Below are positions 25,284 through 33,003 of a DNA stretch of 39,526 nt, piece after piece. This DNA comes from Pontiellaceae bacterium B1224 (lineage in GTDB: Bacteria > Verrucomicrobiota > Kiritimatiellia > Kiritimatiellales > Pontiellaceae), in NCBI GenBank assembly GCA_029432815.1, contig JAROBA010000045.1, positions 1 through 39,526 of the forward strand. Direction: 5' to 3'. The first letter of the stretch is position 1; each line of letters begins with the position of its first letter. The notes beneath the pieces were generated by a model. The model saw only the letters and a list, made by a program, of their open reading frames with translations. It had not been told where the DNA came from and ran no database searches. The position numbers were made by a program, and so were the translations under genes.

Positions 25284-25313
25284 AAGGCCTCGCTTCGCGC
25301 GGGGCCTTTTTTT
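25284..25313 (+). terminator. Rho-independent terminator of degP
   Basis: AAGGCCTCGC/GCGGGGCCTT 10-bp stem (one T-G pair) with a TTCGC loop and seven T. It is nearly the same as the glnN terminator. The pdxA start lies only 12 nt beyond the T-run. Confidence 0.95.
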
Positions 25314-25325
25314 ATGTTCCCCGCT

Positions 25326-26279
25326 ATGAAACGCATTGGAATCACGATTGGAGATGTAAACGGCATCGGCCCGGAGGTCGCACTCAAGGCGGTTGTGCAG
25401 GAGAAATGGGGACACGAGGTGGAGTTTATGCTATATGGCCCCGTGACTGAAATGAAACGACAGACGCGGGCCTTGGAATTAGAGGTTCCCGAGTATGTGC
25501 ATTTTCGCGATGTCGGTGTCGACATACGATGGAATCCCGGAGAAGTGGAAATTGATGCCTCTCTGGCTGCGGAGCAGGCGATTCGTATGGCCGTTGAAGG
25601 CTGTCAGAACGGGAATCTGGACGCCATGGTCACGGCACCGATCTGCAAGGAAGGCTTCCATGAAGCAGGGATTAAATTTCCCGGTCATACAGAATTTCTG
25701 GCGGAACTCACGAATACAAAAAATTTCGGAATGATGCTGCTCGGCGGCGGCCTGCGCGTAATGCTGGTGACCCGTCATCTGCCGCTTTCCAAAGTGGCAG
25801 CGGCACTGACGCAGGACATGATTGTTGAGCACATCGAGTTGACGGGCCAAGCGCTGAAATTATTCGGTATTGAAAACGGAAAAATTGGCGTTTGCGGACT
25901 CAATCCCCATGCGGGCGATGGAGGAGTGCTCGGAAATGAAGAAATCGAGCTGATCAATCCGGCGATCAAAAAAGCGCGCGAAAAAGGATTTAACGTATCC
26001 GATGCCATTCCGGCCGATACGATTTTCTATGAAGCACTGCGCGGTGACTATGATGCCGTGGTTGCGATGTATCACGATCAAGGGCTGGCTCCGCTGAAAA
26101 TGGTCGGTTTCGATGAAGGGATCAATGTAACGCTCGGCTTACCCATCATTCGCACCTCGCCCGATCACGGCACCGCATTCGGTATTGCAGGACAAAATAA
26201 AGCCTCTGCAAAAAGTATGAAGTGCGCCATTGAATTGGCCATCGAAATGGCTGGCAAACCCAACCCCTGGAAACATTAG
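25326..26279 (+). CDS. pdxA: 4-hydroxythreonine-4-phosphate dehydrogenase
   Basis: NAD-dependent oxidation step of the DXP-dependent pyridoxal phosphate pathway. From ATG 25326 the product is 317 residues: KRIGITIGDVNGIGPEVALK, then GHTEFLAELT (metal-binding His), GLNPHAGDGG and MYHDQGLAPLK, all PdxA hallmarks. An in-frame ATG four codons earlier (25314) is possible. Neither start has a convincing Shine-Dalgarno, because the degP terminator occupies the space. ksgA follows, as in many bacteria. The stop codon overlaps an AGGCAGAAT repeat. Confidence 0.95.
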   Translation: MKRIGITIGDVNGIGPEVALKAVVQEKWGHEVEFMLYGPVTEMKRQTRALELEVPEYVHFRDVGVDIRWNPGEVEIDASLAAEQAIRMAVEGCQNGNLDAMVTAPICKEGFHEAGIKFPGHTEFLAELTNTKNFGMMLLGGGLRVMLVTRHLPLSKVAAALTQDMIVEHIELTGQALKLFGIENGKIGVCGLNPHAGDGGVLGNEEIELINPAIKKAREKGFNVSDAIPADTIFYEALRGDYDAVVAMYHDQGLAPLKMVGFDEGINVTLGLPIIRTSPDHGTAFGIAGQNKASAKSMKCAIELAIEMAGKPNPWKH

Positions 26280-26337
26280 GCAGAATTATTTTTAACCCGG
26301 AATGATCGGAATTATTCTGCCTACAATCATTCTGCCT
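26278..26337. repeat. AGGCAGAAT/ATTCTGCCT inverted repeat at the end of pdxA
   Basis: AGGCAGAATTATT (26278-26290) pairs with AATTATTCTGCCT (26310-26322) at 12 of 13 positions. A third arm, AATCATTCTGCCT, follows at 26325-26337. The first arm starts inside the pdxA stop codon. A second element of the same family is at 32188. Confidence 0.8.
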
Positions 26338-26354
26338 AAAAAACGGAAGTAAAG

Positions 26355-27194
26355 ATGTCCGAAGAATTTAAATTAACGAGCCCGAAAGAAGTACGCGCCC
26401 TGTTGGAAAAACTGGGGCATCGTCCGAATAAAGGGTTGGGGCAGAACTATCTCATTGATGCCAACATTCTCGATATTATCGCGAATACGGCGAATATTCA
26501 GTCGGACGAAAATGTGTTGGAAATCGGACCGGGGCTTGGCGCCTTAACCGAACGGATACTTCCAAAGGCTGGAAGCGTAACCTGCATCGAAAAAGATCCA
26601 ACCATGGCCAGCTATTTAAAAACCCGCTTCAGCGATTTTACGCTCATTGAATCTGACGCGCTGGATGTCGATCTGGATCAGCTCTTTGCGGAGGGCATTT
26701 CCAAAGTGGCGGCCAATCTTCCGTATTCTGTGGCCAGCCGGCTGATGGTTGATATTTCCGAATGCGAGCATCGTCCCGAATTGATGTCGCTTACGATTCA
26801 AAAGGAAGTGGCGGACCGTTTGTGCTCTCCGGCAGGAGGCAAACACTATGGAGTGCTCTCTGTGCTTACTGGTGCCTTCTTTAAAAACACGATGGTCAAA
26901 AAAATCAGCCCAACCTGCTTTCTTCCGCCACCCAAAGTCTGGTCGGCGGTGGTGAAAATGGAACGTCGCGAAGTTCCAATCATTGGAAACGACGAATATC
27001 CCCTATTCAAGCATTTGGTGAAATCCTGTTTTTCCCAACGCAGGAAACAGATCGGAACCATTCTGAAGAAAATGGAAATTTCGCCGGTGGATGACATTCT
27101 GTTCGATGCTGGCATTGAACACACCGAGCGTCCCGAGAAAATCGAGATCGAGCGCTGGGCCGAGCTGGCGAGGATATTGAAACGCGACGATTGA
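26355..27194 (+). CDS. ksgA: 16S rRNA dimethyladenosine transferase
   Basis: SAM-dependent dimethylation of two adjacent adenines near the 3' end of 16S rRNA. The 279-residue product has GLGQNYLID at the N-terminus and the SAM-binding motif VLEIGPGLGALTERIL. The catalytic motif IV is NLPYSVASR, and the C-terminal helical domain contains CFSQRRKQI. The gene sits 75 bp after pdxA, a common pairing. It contains two exact dyads (26560, read LPKAGS; 26974, read VPIIGN). Confidence 0.96.
   Translation: MSEEFKLTSPKEVRALLEKLGHRPNKGLGQNYLIDANILDIIANTANIQSDENVLEIGPGLGALTERILPKAGSVTCIEKDPTMASYLKTRFSDFTLIESDALDVDLDQLFAEGISKVAANLPYSVASRLMVDISECEHRPELMSLTIQKEVADRLCSPAGGKHYGVLSVLTGAFFKNTMVKKISPTCFLPPPKVWSAVVKMERREVPIIGNDEYPLFKHLVKSCFSQRRKQIGTILKKMEISPVDDILFDAGIEHTERPEKIEIERWAELARILKRDD
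26560..26574. repeat. TTCCA-N5-TGGAA dyad inside ksgA (1)
   Basis: TTCCAAAGGCTGGAA, read as LPKAGS. Confidence 0.85.
26974..26988. repeat. TTCCA-N5-TGGAA dyad inside ksgA (2)
   Basis: TTCCAATCATTGGAA, read as VPIIGN. The identical 15-mer in thiC is read FQSLE, in another frame. Confidence 0.85.
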
Positions 27195-27333
27195 GGCGTG
27201 ATGCCGTGATGAGTGACTATTGATACGTGATTCCTCTTGAACAGGAAGTTCTGTCAGCCAGAATTTTCACGTTTCACGTTTCACGTTTCACGTTTCACGT
27301 TTCACGTTTCACGTTTCACGTTTCACGTTTCAC
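27192..27333. repeat. CGTGAT words and nine TTCACGT heptamers between ksgA and the glycosyltransferase
   Basis: Nine perfect tandem TTCACGT units (27266-27328) plus a partial one. They are preceded by TGAGGCGTGATGCCGTGATG and GATACGTGATTCC starting at the ksgA stop codon. The array runs over the stop codon of the convergent glycosyltransferase (27316-27318). Seven-base units without unique spacers are not a CRISPR. Unit number would be expected to vary among strains. Confidence 0.93.
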
Positions 27334-28062
27334 TTTCGGTTTCCGTCGGAACCCGTTGCGGATGGCGAGCGTCCAGACGACCCAGAGGGCTTCGTAGACA
27401 ATGTTGCCGCTCATTTTTGACGTGCCTTCCTGACGGTCTTCAAAAACAATCGGCACCTCGCCGATGCGGAATCCTTTCATCCAGGCCTTGTGTGTCATTT
27501 CAATCTGAAAGCCGTAACCGTTGGCTTTGACGTGATCGAAGTCGTAGGCGGCGAGTACTTCGCGGCGGAAGCATTTAAAACCACCGGTCGGATCAGAAAC
27601 AGGCATGCCGGTGATCACATGGACATAGATGGCGGCGCCGCGGCTGAGCAGCAGGCGGTTCATCGGCCAGTTCAGTACGCGAATGCCGCCGCAATAGCGC
27701 GAGCCGATTACAAGGTCGTTACCTTCGAGAATTTTATCGCGGAAGTTCGGGATCTCTTTGGGGTTGTGGGAAAAGTCGCAGTCCATTTCCATGATGTAGC
27801 TGTAGTCCCGTTCCAGCGCCCACCGAAATCCGGCAATGTAGGCCCGGCCCAGCCCGTCTTTGGAGGTTCGATGCAACACATGCACGCGGTCGGATTTTTC
27901 AGAAAGTGCATCCGCCATATCACCGGTGCCATCGGGAGAGTTGTCATCCACAAAAAGGATGTGAACGTGCGGGGAGGTCTCCAGCACGGCCGCAGCGATT
28001 TTATTGATGTTCTCTTTTTCGTTATAGGTCGGGATGATGACCAAGGTGTCGATTTCGCTCAT
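27316..28062 (-). CDS. Polyprenol monophosphomannose synthase-like glycosyltransferase (GT2)
   Basis: The 248-residue GT2 enzyme resembles Dpm1, which moves a sugar from a nucleotide donor to a polyprenyl phosphate. Motifs: VIIPTYNEKENI, FVDDNSPDGTGD (first DxD region), EMDCDFSHNP (metal-binding DxD equivalent), DPTGGFKCFRREVL and FEDRQEGTSKMS. There is no transmembrane tail, so it is the short Dpm1 type. The acceptor and the sugar are not proven. The last codons and the stop are part of the TTCACGT repeat, so the C-terminal residues KRET are repeat-encoded. It lies 51 bp downstream of the addA-like gene on the same strand. Confidence 0.88.
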   Translation of the reverse strand: MSEIDTLVIIPTYNEKENINKIAAAVLETSPHVHILFVDDNSPDGTGDMADALSEKSDRVHVLHRTSKDGLGRAYIAGFRWALERDYSYIMEMDCDFSHNPKEIPNFRDKILEGNDLVIGSRYCGGIRVLNWPMNRLLLSRGAAIYVHVITGMPVSDPTGGFKCFRREVLAAYDFDHVKANGYGFQIEMTHKAWMKGFRIGEVPIVFEDRQEGTSKMSGNIVYEALWVVWTLAIRNGFRRKPKVKRET

Positions 28063-28113
28063 AGATCAGAAATGTAGGATGAAAGACGTGGCGACATCAA
28101 GTGAAGAACGGAA

Positions 28114-31100
28114 CTACATACACTTTATAAACCGAGTTCCCTTGCTCGAAATCACAACCAGCAGAGTGGAAGCTTCGTCGGCGGAGGGATATAGTTTTTC
28201 GGCGGCTTTACGGTAGATATTCATCTGTTCCTGATAGTTGGCGGCTACCGTTTGATCGGTAGCTTCCGTAAATTTATAATCAAAGATGGAGAAGCCGCTT
28301 GCGGTCTGGCAGAGGAGGTCGATGGTGCCGTCGATCAGGTTGTTGCCTTCCTGCAGGACAAAGGGGAATTCCGGTCGCAGTTCCGACATGCCACGGGTGG
28401 CATCGATCATTTGAGCTCTTGCATCTTCAATGCGCGGAGCCAGCGTCAGTGCTTCCGTTTTAGAGGCATCGAACTCATGGCGAAAAATTTCCAACCATTG
28501 GAAAATATCACCGTCCCAGTTGTTCAACGCCAGTTGTTCCAGCACGGTGTGACCGAGCGATCCGAGCGCCGCCGCATTTTCCAAGGGTTGGAAGTTCGAG
28601 CTTTCGTACTGCAGTTCGATTTCGATCTCGTCCTGTTCTTTTGCGAAACGGGTGGCGGGCATACGCTGCAGCGCGGGAATAGCCGGTACAGCGGATAGGG
28701 CGTTTAAAGTGCTGGCCAGTTGTGCCGGGTCGGGAATTGAAATTTCGGCCAGCGGAGCGGCTTTGGCCTCGGCGGCAAGGGAGGAGAAGGGGATGGCCGG
28801 AATTTCTTTTCCAATCATGGGTTCCAGAGTTTTCATCCAGCCGCTTGGGTTGCGACCGATCGTCCCGGAGGTGATTACCAGATCGCGCGCCCGCGTCATG
28901 GCGACATAAAACAGGTTTTTCAGCTCATGCTCTCGCACGAGTTTAGCGCGCTCATTGGCTTTTTTGAATCCGGGAGAGGCTGCCTGGTTTTTATTGGGCT
29001 CCGTGATGCGGATTCCAAGGGCCGGAATCTTTTGCTCATCCAGAAAAATGCGCGCAAAATCGCGGTCGGAATCAGGCTGGAAGCTGGTGTCTGGAATCAC
29101 GACCACGCGCTTGGTGAGGCCTTTGGATCCGTGCACGGTCATGATGGTTACAGCATTCTGCGCGGGATCAAGCAAGGCGGCTTCCGGCACCTGGGGCGGC
29201 GAGGCAATTTGCTCCGCCAGTTTGCGGGCGACCATGGCCGGGGTGGTCTGCGCACCGCGCTCGGTTTCGCGCAGCCAGTCGAGCACTTTACGCAGGTTGG
29301 CCAGCCTCTGAGTGCCGCGCGGCAGTCCGGCCAGCACCGCATCATAGTCGGTTTCTTCGATGAGCATGCGCACCAGTTCGGACGCCAGCTTTGTGCCGGT
29401 TAAGTTTCGGTAGCGCTGGAGCAGCTCGGCGGGCTGGCAGACAGGAATGTCTGCCTCACCGAGTGTGGAGCAGACATTCCTGTCTGCTCTTTCGGAGGAG
29501 AAGTAGGCTTTAAGGGTTTCAATCGAAAACCCTTTTTCGCTCCAGGCCAGTTCGGCAATGATTTGATCAGAAAGGCCGATCCACGGAGAGCGCAGGAAGC
29601 CGATCAACGCGTAGGCATCGTCGGGGTTCGTGATCGCGCTCAGGAAGAGGGCGACATCCCTTGTTTCCTGCCGGGTGAACAGGCCGCGTCCTTTTCCGCC
29701 GAGGGTGTAGGGAATACCGGCATGCCGGAGGGCCTGCTCCAACGTCGACTGGTGCGATGTGCGGCGCAAAAGAATGAGCACATCGGAATAGCGGTAATCG
29801 TTGGTTCCAGAGGTTGGAAGAAACGCATCCGAGTGGCGGAACGCGGGTTTCCAATCATTGGAACCGTTTACGAGCAGTTGAATACGGTTCGCGACGGCTT
29901 CCATTTCCGCAGCGACCTTTTCCGGTTTATCGAGGTCTTCATCGCCGTCGTACTGCAGAAACTCAACGCAGGGTTTTTCACCTTCGGTTTTAAAGTCGGG
30001 ATTCGCTTCGAGTCGATCGCCTGCGGCATACTCTTCGGGCCCGTAGACATCTGAGAAAAGGGTATTAACCACATCGAGAATCGGAGCCTTGGAACGATAA
30101 CTGGTCTGCAGGTTTTCAAGGCAACTGTTTTCCCGCTCAAGAATGGCGGCTTCCAGGTCGGGCATCACCTGCGGGTCAGCCCCTCGCCAGGTGTAGATAC
30201 TCTGTTTTTTGTCCCCGCAGATCACGAGGTTGGTTTCTGCGCCCCATAACGCCTGAATCAGATCGCATTGGATGCGCGACGTGTCCTGTACTTCGTCGAC
30301 GATGACGTATTGGAATTCCGGCTTCGCTTTCCCGGAGGTTAACAGCGCGGAGGCCATTTGCAGCTGATCGTCAAAATCGACGGAGTCCATGTCGTGCTTG
30401 GCCTGTTTAAACCGGGTTGAAACGGCCTGCAGATATTCGGCAAAGGATTTGGCTGCGGGGAACCGAGCGCGGTAGCGCTCGCGCGCGACAGTTTCTTCTT
30501 TCAGTTCCTTGAAGCGGGGATAGATGGTTTTGGCTTCGCCATAAGAAAAGTGGCCGGAAAAACTGTTGTTGAATAATTCAATCAGCGTTTCCGGTTCGTC
30601 GGTTTGTTCCAGCGCATTTTCCAACGTTTGGATGGCTTCTTCGATTTTCTTCGTCCGCTTGGACAGGTTTTTAAGGTCGTTGCTGATTTGAATAAAATCA
30701 ACGATGGAAACCGGCGGCTGTGGTTCAGGCAGCATGGATGTGGCCTGATCCAGTGCAATGCCTAAACTTCCGGCATCGCCGATCAGTTTTGGTACGGTGT
30801 CGGTGATGCTGGAGCCAAACCCTTTGCCGGTTCCGATCATCTGCATGCCGGAGCAGAAAATCCGGAAGTGGGCGTCGGTATCCAGCTTCTTCAGCAGTTC
30901 ATCGCGGCAGATTCGGCTGAGCAGCTCATCGCGTTCGTCGCCGATCAATACGGAAAAGCCCGGCGACAGGCCGGCTTCCAGCGCATGTTCGCGCAGCAGG
31001 CGGGTACAGAATCCGTGTATCGTTCCGATCGGGGCCGAGGGCAAGCGGGACAGGGCGGTGATTGTCCGTTCTACGGTTTCAAAATCATCAGCCTGTTCAG

Positions 31101-31287
31101 CGGTTCGGCGCGCCTTCTGAAAACGATGCGCCACGCGCATGCGCAGCTCAGCCGCTGCGTTATCCGTAAAGGTCATCAGCAGGATCTTGCGCGGATCGAT
31201 GCCTTCCTCTAGGACCAGTTTTTCATAGAGGCTGGTGACCTGATAGGTCTTACCGGTTCCAGCCGAAGCGTTGTAGACAATGTTCAT
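28114..31287 (-). CDS. addA: UvrD/AddA-like ATP-dependent helicase-nuclease
   Basis: The 1057-residue protein belongs to the RecB/AddA group of recombination helicases. Motif I ASAGTGKT is at residues 7-14, then LLMTFTDNAAAEL (Ia), VIVDEVQDTS (II), CGDKKQSIYTWRGA (III) and MTVHGSKGL (V). LFYVAMTRARDLV is motif VI. The C-terminus is a PD-(D/E)xK nuclease (GTIDLLCQTASGFSIFDYKF ... YQEQMNIYR). It processes double-strand ends for recombination with an AddB partner, which is not in the window. Residues encoded by 29437-29487 derive from an inserted palindrome. Four exact dyad copies (28489, 28579, 29805, 29849) and one near copy (30619) lie inside. The ATG at 31287 begins MNIVYNASAGTGKT. Confidence 0.9.
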   Translation of the reverse strand: MNIVYNASAGTGKTYQVTSLYEKLVLEEGIDPRKILLMTFTDNAAAELRMRVAHRFQKARRTAEQADDFETVERTITALSRLPSAPIGTIHGFCTRLLREHALEAGLSPGFSVLIGDERDELLSRICRDELLKKLDTDAHFRIFCSGMQMIGTGKGFGSSITDTVPKLIGDAGSLGIALDQATSMLPEPQPPVSIVDFIQISNDLKNLSKRTKKIEEAIQTLENALEQTDEPETLIELFNNSFSGHFSYGEAKTIYPRFKELKEETVARERYRARFPAAKSFAEYLQAVSTRFKQAKHDMDSVDFDDQLQMASALLTSGKAKPEFQYVIVDEVQDTSRIQCDLIQALWGAETNLVICGDKKQSIYTWRGADPQVMPDLEAAILERENSCLENLQTSYRSKAPILDVVNTLFSDVYGPEEYAAGDRLEANPDFKTEGEKPCVEFLQYDGDEDLDKPEKVAAEMEAVANRIQLLVNGSNDWKPAFRHSDAFLPTSGTNDYRYSDVLILLRRTSHQSTLEQALRHAGIPYTLGGKGRGLFTRQETRDVALFLSAITNPDDAYALIGFLRSPWIGLSDQIIAELAWSEKGFSIETLKAYFSSERADRNVCSTLGEADIPVCQPAELLQRYRNLTGTKLASELVRMLIEETDYDAVLAGLPRGTQRLANLRKVLDWLRETERGAQTTPAMVARKLAEQIASPPQVPEAALLDPAQNAVTIMTVHGSKGLTKRVVVIPDTSFQPDSDRDFARIFLDEQKIPALGIRITEPNKNQAASPGFKKANERAKLVREHELKNLFYVAMTRARDLVITSGTIGRNPSGWMKTLEPMIGKEIPAIPFSSLAAEAKAAPLAEISIPDPAQLASTLNALSAVPAIPALQRMPATRFAKEQDEIEIELQYESSNFQPLENAAALGSLGHTVLEQLALNNWDGDIFQWLEIFRHEFDASKTEALTLAPRIEDARAQMIDATRGMSELRPEFPFVLQEGNNLIDGTIDLLCQTASGFSIFDYKFTEATDQTVAANYQEQMNIYRKAAEKLYPSADEASTLLVVISSKGTRFIKCM
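28489..28503. repeat. TTCCA-N5-TGGAA dyad inside addA-like gene (1)
   Basis: TTCCAACCATTGGAA; on the coding strand read as FQWLE. Confidence 0.85.
28579..28593. repeat. TTCCA-N5-TGGAA dyad inside addA-like gene (2)
   Basis: TTCCAAGGGTTGGAA; on the coding strand read as FQPLE. Confidence 0.85.
29437..29487. repeat. Nested palindromic repeat inserted in frame in the addA-like gene
   Basis: GCAGACAGGAATGTCTGC (29437-29454) and its exact reverse complement GCAGACATTCCTGTCTGC (29470-29487) flank a 15-nt spacer. Each 18-mer is itself a palindrome (7-bp arms around GGAA/TTCC), so the unit can form one long hairpin or two short ones. It is read on the coding strand as ADRNVCSTLGEADIPVCQ. The reading frame is kept. 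Confidence 0.9.
29805..29819. repeat. TTCCA-N5-TGGAA dyad inside addA-like gene (3)
   Basis: TTCCAGAGGTTGGAA; on the coding strand read as LPTSGT. Confidence 0.85.
29849..29863. repeat. TTCCA-N5-TGGAA dyad inside addA-like gene (4)
   Basis: TTCCAATCATTGGAA; on the coding strand read as SNDWK. It is only 44 bp from copy 3. Confidence 0.85.
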
Positions 31288-31324
31288 GGGTGCACTATAG
31301 GTTTTGAGGGCGCAGGTCTAAAGT

Positions 31325-31491
31325 CGAAAGGACAGGTGAATCCATCAGATGTCGTCCCAGAACAAACCCCGTCGGTCCCGCCTCGAAACCGATTTGCAGA
31401 TCATCATTTTTCAGGTCGTGCATCATCGGGATGTTTTGATCGTATCGCTTTCAGCTTTATGTGCATCAATCCCTGCAGTACGTTCCTTCAT
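31325..31491 (-). pseudogene. Remnant of an IS110-family-like transposase N-terminus
   Basis: On the minus strand, ATG at 31491 reads MKERTAGIDAHKAESDTIKTSR then a stop. In another frame the next stretch reads MMHDLKNDDLQIGFEAGPTGFVLGRHLMD. GIDxHK followed by EAGPTGFxLxRxL is the order seen at the start of IS110-type transposases (catalytic DEDD domain). The two parts are out of frame with the intervening sequence missing, and nothing of the C-terminal domain is present. This decayed piece fills most of the 336-bp gap between the addA-like gene and the next gene. Confidence 0.5.
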
Positions 31492-31623
31492 GGTGACTTA
31501 GGTTGTTAATGGAGCCGACAGGTATCGGAGCCGCCCGCGATTCGTTCGCAGGTACGCCATTTTTTTAACAAACCAACGCCCGTGGCGGAATCAACTTCAG
31601 CCATAGGGTCTGGAAGGATAAAT

Positions 31624-32111
31624 ATGAATATACAGAAATATATATATGCCCTCTTGATATGCATATACGCATCAATTTCATTTGGAGACGAGAACCTAAA
31701 ACCTTTCGCTATAACCCTAGAGAGTTCCCCTGAAATATCCCTGATTCTTGATCGGAAATATGAAGTAATGTCCTTTAAAAAACCCGAGCAAAATTTAGTA
31801 GTATTTATGTTTATTCCTGAAGATGACCAATCGTCAGCAATACTGGGAATAGGAAAAGGTGGTAATAGAAAAACAATTGAATCCATCAAAAAAGGATATG
31901 AAGGAGCTGTTGTACAAATAGTTAAGGGACGGTTGCAGGAGTTAAAGTTGATTGGTGGGACTATGAAGATTCAAAGCATTATTACAGTACCTGCTATGTG
32001 AATCTAAAAGATCAATCCGGCAAACAACAATTTTTCACATTTGACTTAGTCGCTAACTCAAAACAACGGCTAGCGGCATTGAAAAAATCTTTTTCTGAAA
32101 TCACATTATAA
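31624..32111 (+). pseudogene. AT-rich secreted protein gene split by a frameshift
   Basis: From ATG 31624 (AAGG upstream) the frame gives 125 residues: a signal peptide (NIQKYIYALLICIYASISFGDE), then a beta-rich segment, ending at 31999-32001. From about 31950 the neighbouring frame reads DWWDYEDSKHYYSTCYVNL and on to LAALKKSFSEITL, stopping at 32109-32111. This looks like the true C-terminus of the same protein. A single-base indel between about 31926 and 31950 explains both. Base composition is much more AT-rich than the neighbours, suggesting foreign origin. Family not recognised. Confidence 0.6.
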
Positions 32112-32187
32112 CCAACTGTCCGGATATAGAGCTGTGGTAAACTTGGCAATGGAAATCCATTGAAGAGGAAGCGCGTTCGTGCGGGGG

Positions 32188-32236
32188 AGGCAGAATAACT
32201 TCTCTTCTCAGGTGCCTGAAAAAAAATATTCTGCCT
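32188..32236. repeat. AGGCAGAATA/TATTCTGCCT inverted repeat with inner palindrome
   Basis: Perfect 10-bp arms (32188-32197 and 32227-32236). The loop contains TCAGG-TG-CCTGA (32208-32219), so the element can form a two-tier hairpin. Same family as 26278-26337. The rest of 32112-32308 shows nothing else. Confidence 0.8.
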
Positions 32237-32308
32237 GATCCGGTGGAGCTGAAAATCCGACGCAAAAATGATGGGATTTGAATCGAGAGGGGCTAAGGTG
32301 GTGTGCGG

Positions 32309-32914
32309 ATGTTGCTTAACAAAATAATCGGGACGGTGTTGTCGGTCGCGCTTTTGTCGGGCTGTGCAACGCAGAAAGTCAGCTTTACCTCATTTCCCAC
32401 CGGCGTGGATGTGATTGCGGGCGAAAAGCGTGGAGTCACGCCCTGCACGTTGCGGGTTCATGAAGATCTGACGCATGCGACGTTCATTCTGCCTTCGGGC
32501 GAAACTCAGATTCTGCCCATGCCTGAAATGGATTCGGATATGCAGGAAGCGGGCGAGGGGCTGGCTTGGGCCACGGGTGGTATTCTGATGGTTGCGGGCG
32601 GGATTGTGGGCATTGCCGGGGCTGGCCTGTTTTTTCTGGGATCAGCCAGTCTGGATGATGATTCGGATTGGTACGGAGGGGATTCAGATTCGGACGACAA
32701 TTCGGACGAATACGCGGCGATGGGCATCGGCCTTGCAGGTATGGCGGTGGGAGTGGGCGTTATTTTGGTGGGTAAAGGGATTTATCCAGATGACGATACG
32801 CCTGTTCTTCATGCCGAGTTCAATCTTTATGAAGAGGGCAAGCCTGTCGAAGGAGAGGATCGATATGAAGATGTCGGTTTTGGTGCCCGGCGCCTGAAAA
32901 AGGCGACTCCCTGA
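32309..32914 (+). CDS. Lipoprotein with two glycine-rich hydrophobic segments and an Asp-rich loop
   Basis: The 201-residue product has a lipoprotein signal (LLNKIIGTVLSVALLSGC, lipobox LSGC). A short beta segment resembling a PEGA-type surface domain follows (VSFTSFPTGVDVIAGEKRGVTPCTLRV). Then come two Gly/Ala-rich hydrophobic stretches (about residues 85-110 and 133-155), separated by a highly acidic loop (LDDDSDWYGGDSDSDDNSDE) that could bind cations. ATG 32309 is preferred over GTG 32303 because AAGGTGG lies 7 nt upstream of it. The function is unknown; the hydrophobic segments might insert into the membrane. Confidence 0.7.
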   Translation: MLLNKIIGTVLSVALLSGCATQKVSFTSFPTGVDVIAGEKRGVTPCTLRVHEDLTHATFILPSGETQILPMPEMDSDMQEAGEGLAWATGGILMVAGGIVGIAGAGLFFLGSASLDDDSDWYGGDSDSDDNSDEYAAMGIGLAGMAVGVGVILVGKGIYPDDDTPVLHAEFNLYEEGKPVEGEDRYEDVGFGARRLKKATP

Positions 32915-33003
32915 GCAGGGTTGAACGGTTTTTCGACTTGTGCCTGCTTCCACAAAGCGACAATCTGCGCGGCTGAACTTTAGTAACCAAATGGAGAGAT
33001 ACA

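Noticed and set aside
27266-27333. Tandem repeats as a CRISPR array
   Set aside because: Units are 7 bp with no spacers and no cas genes nearby.
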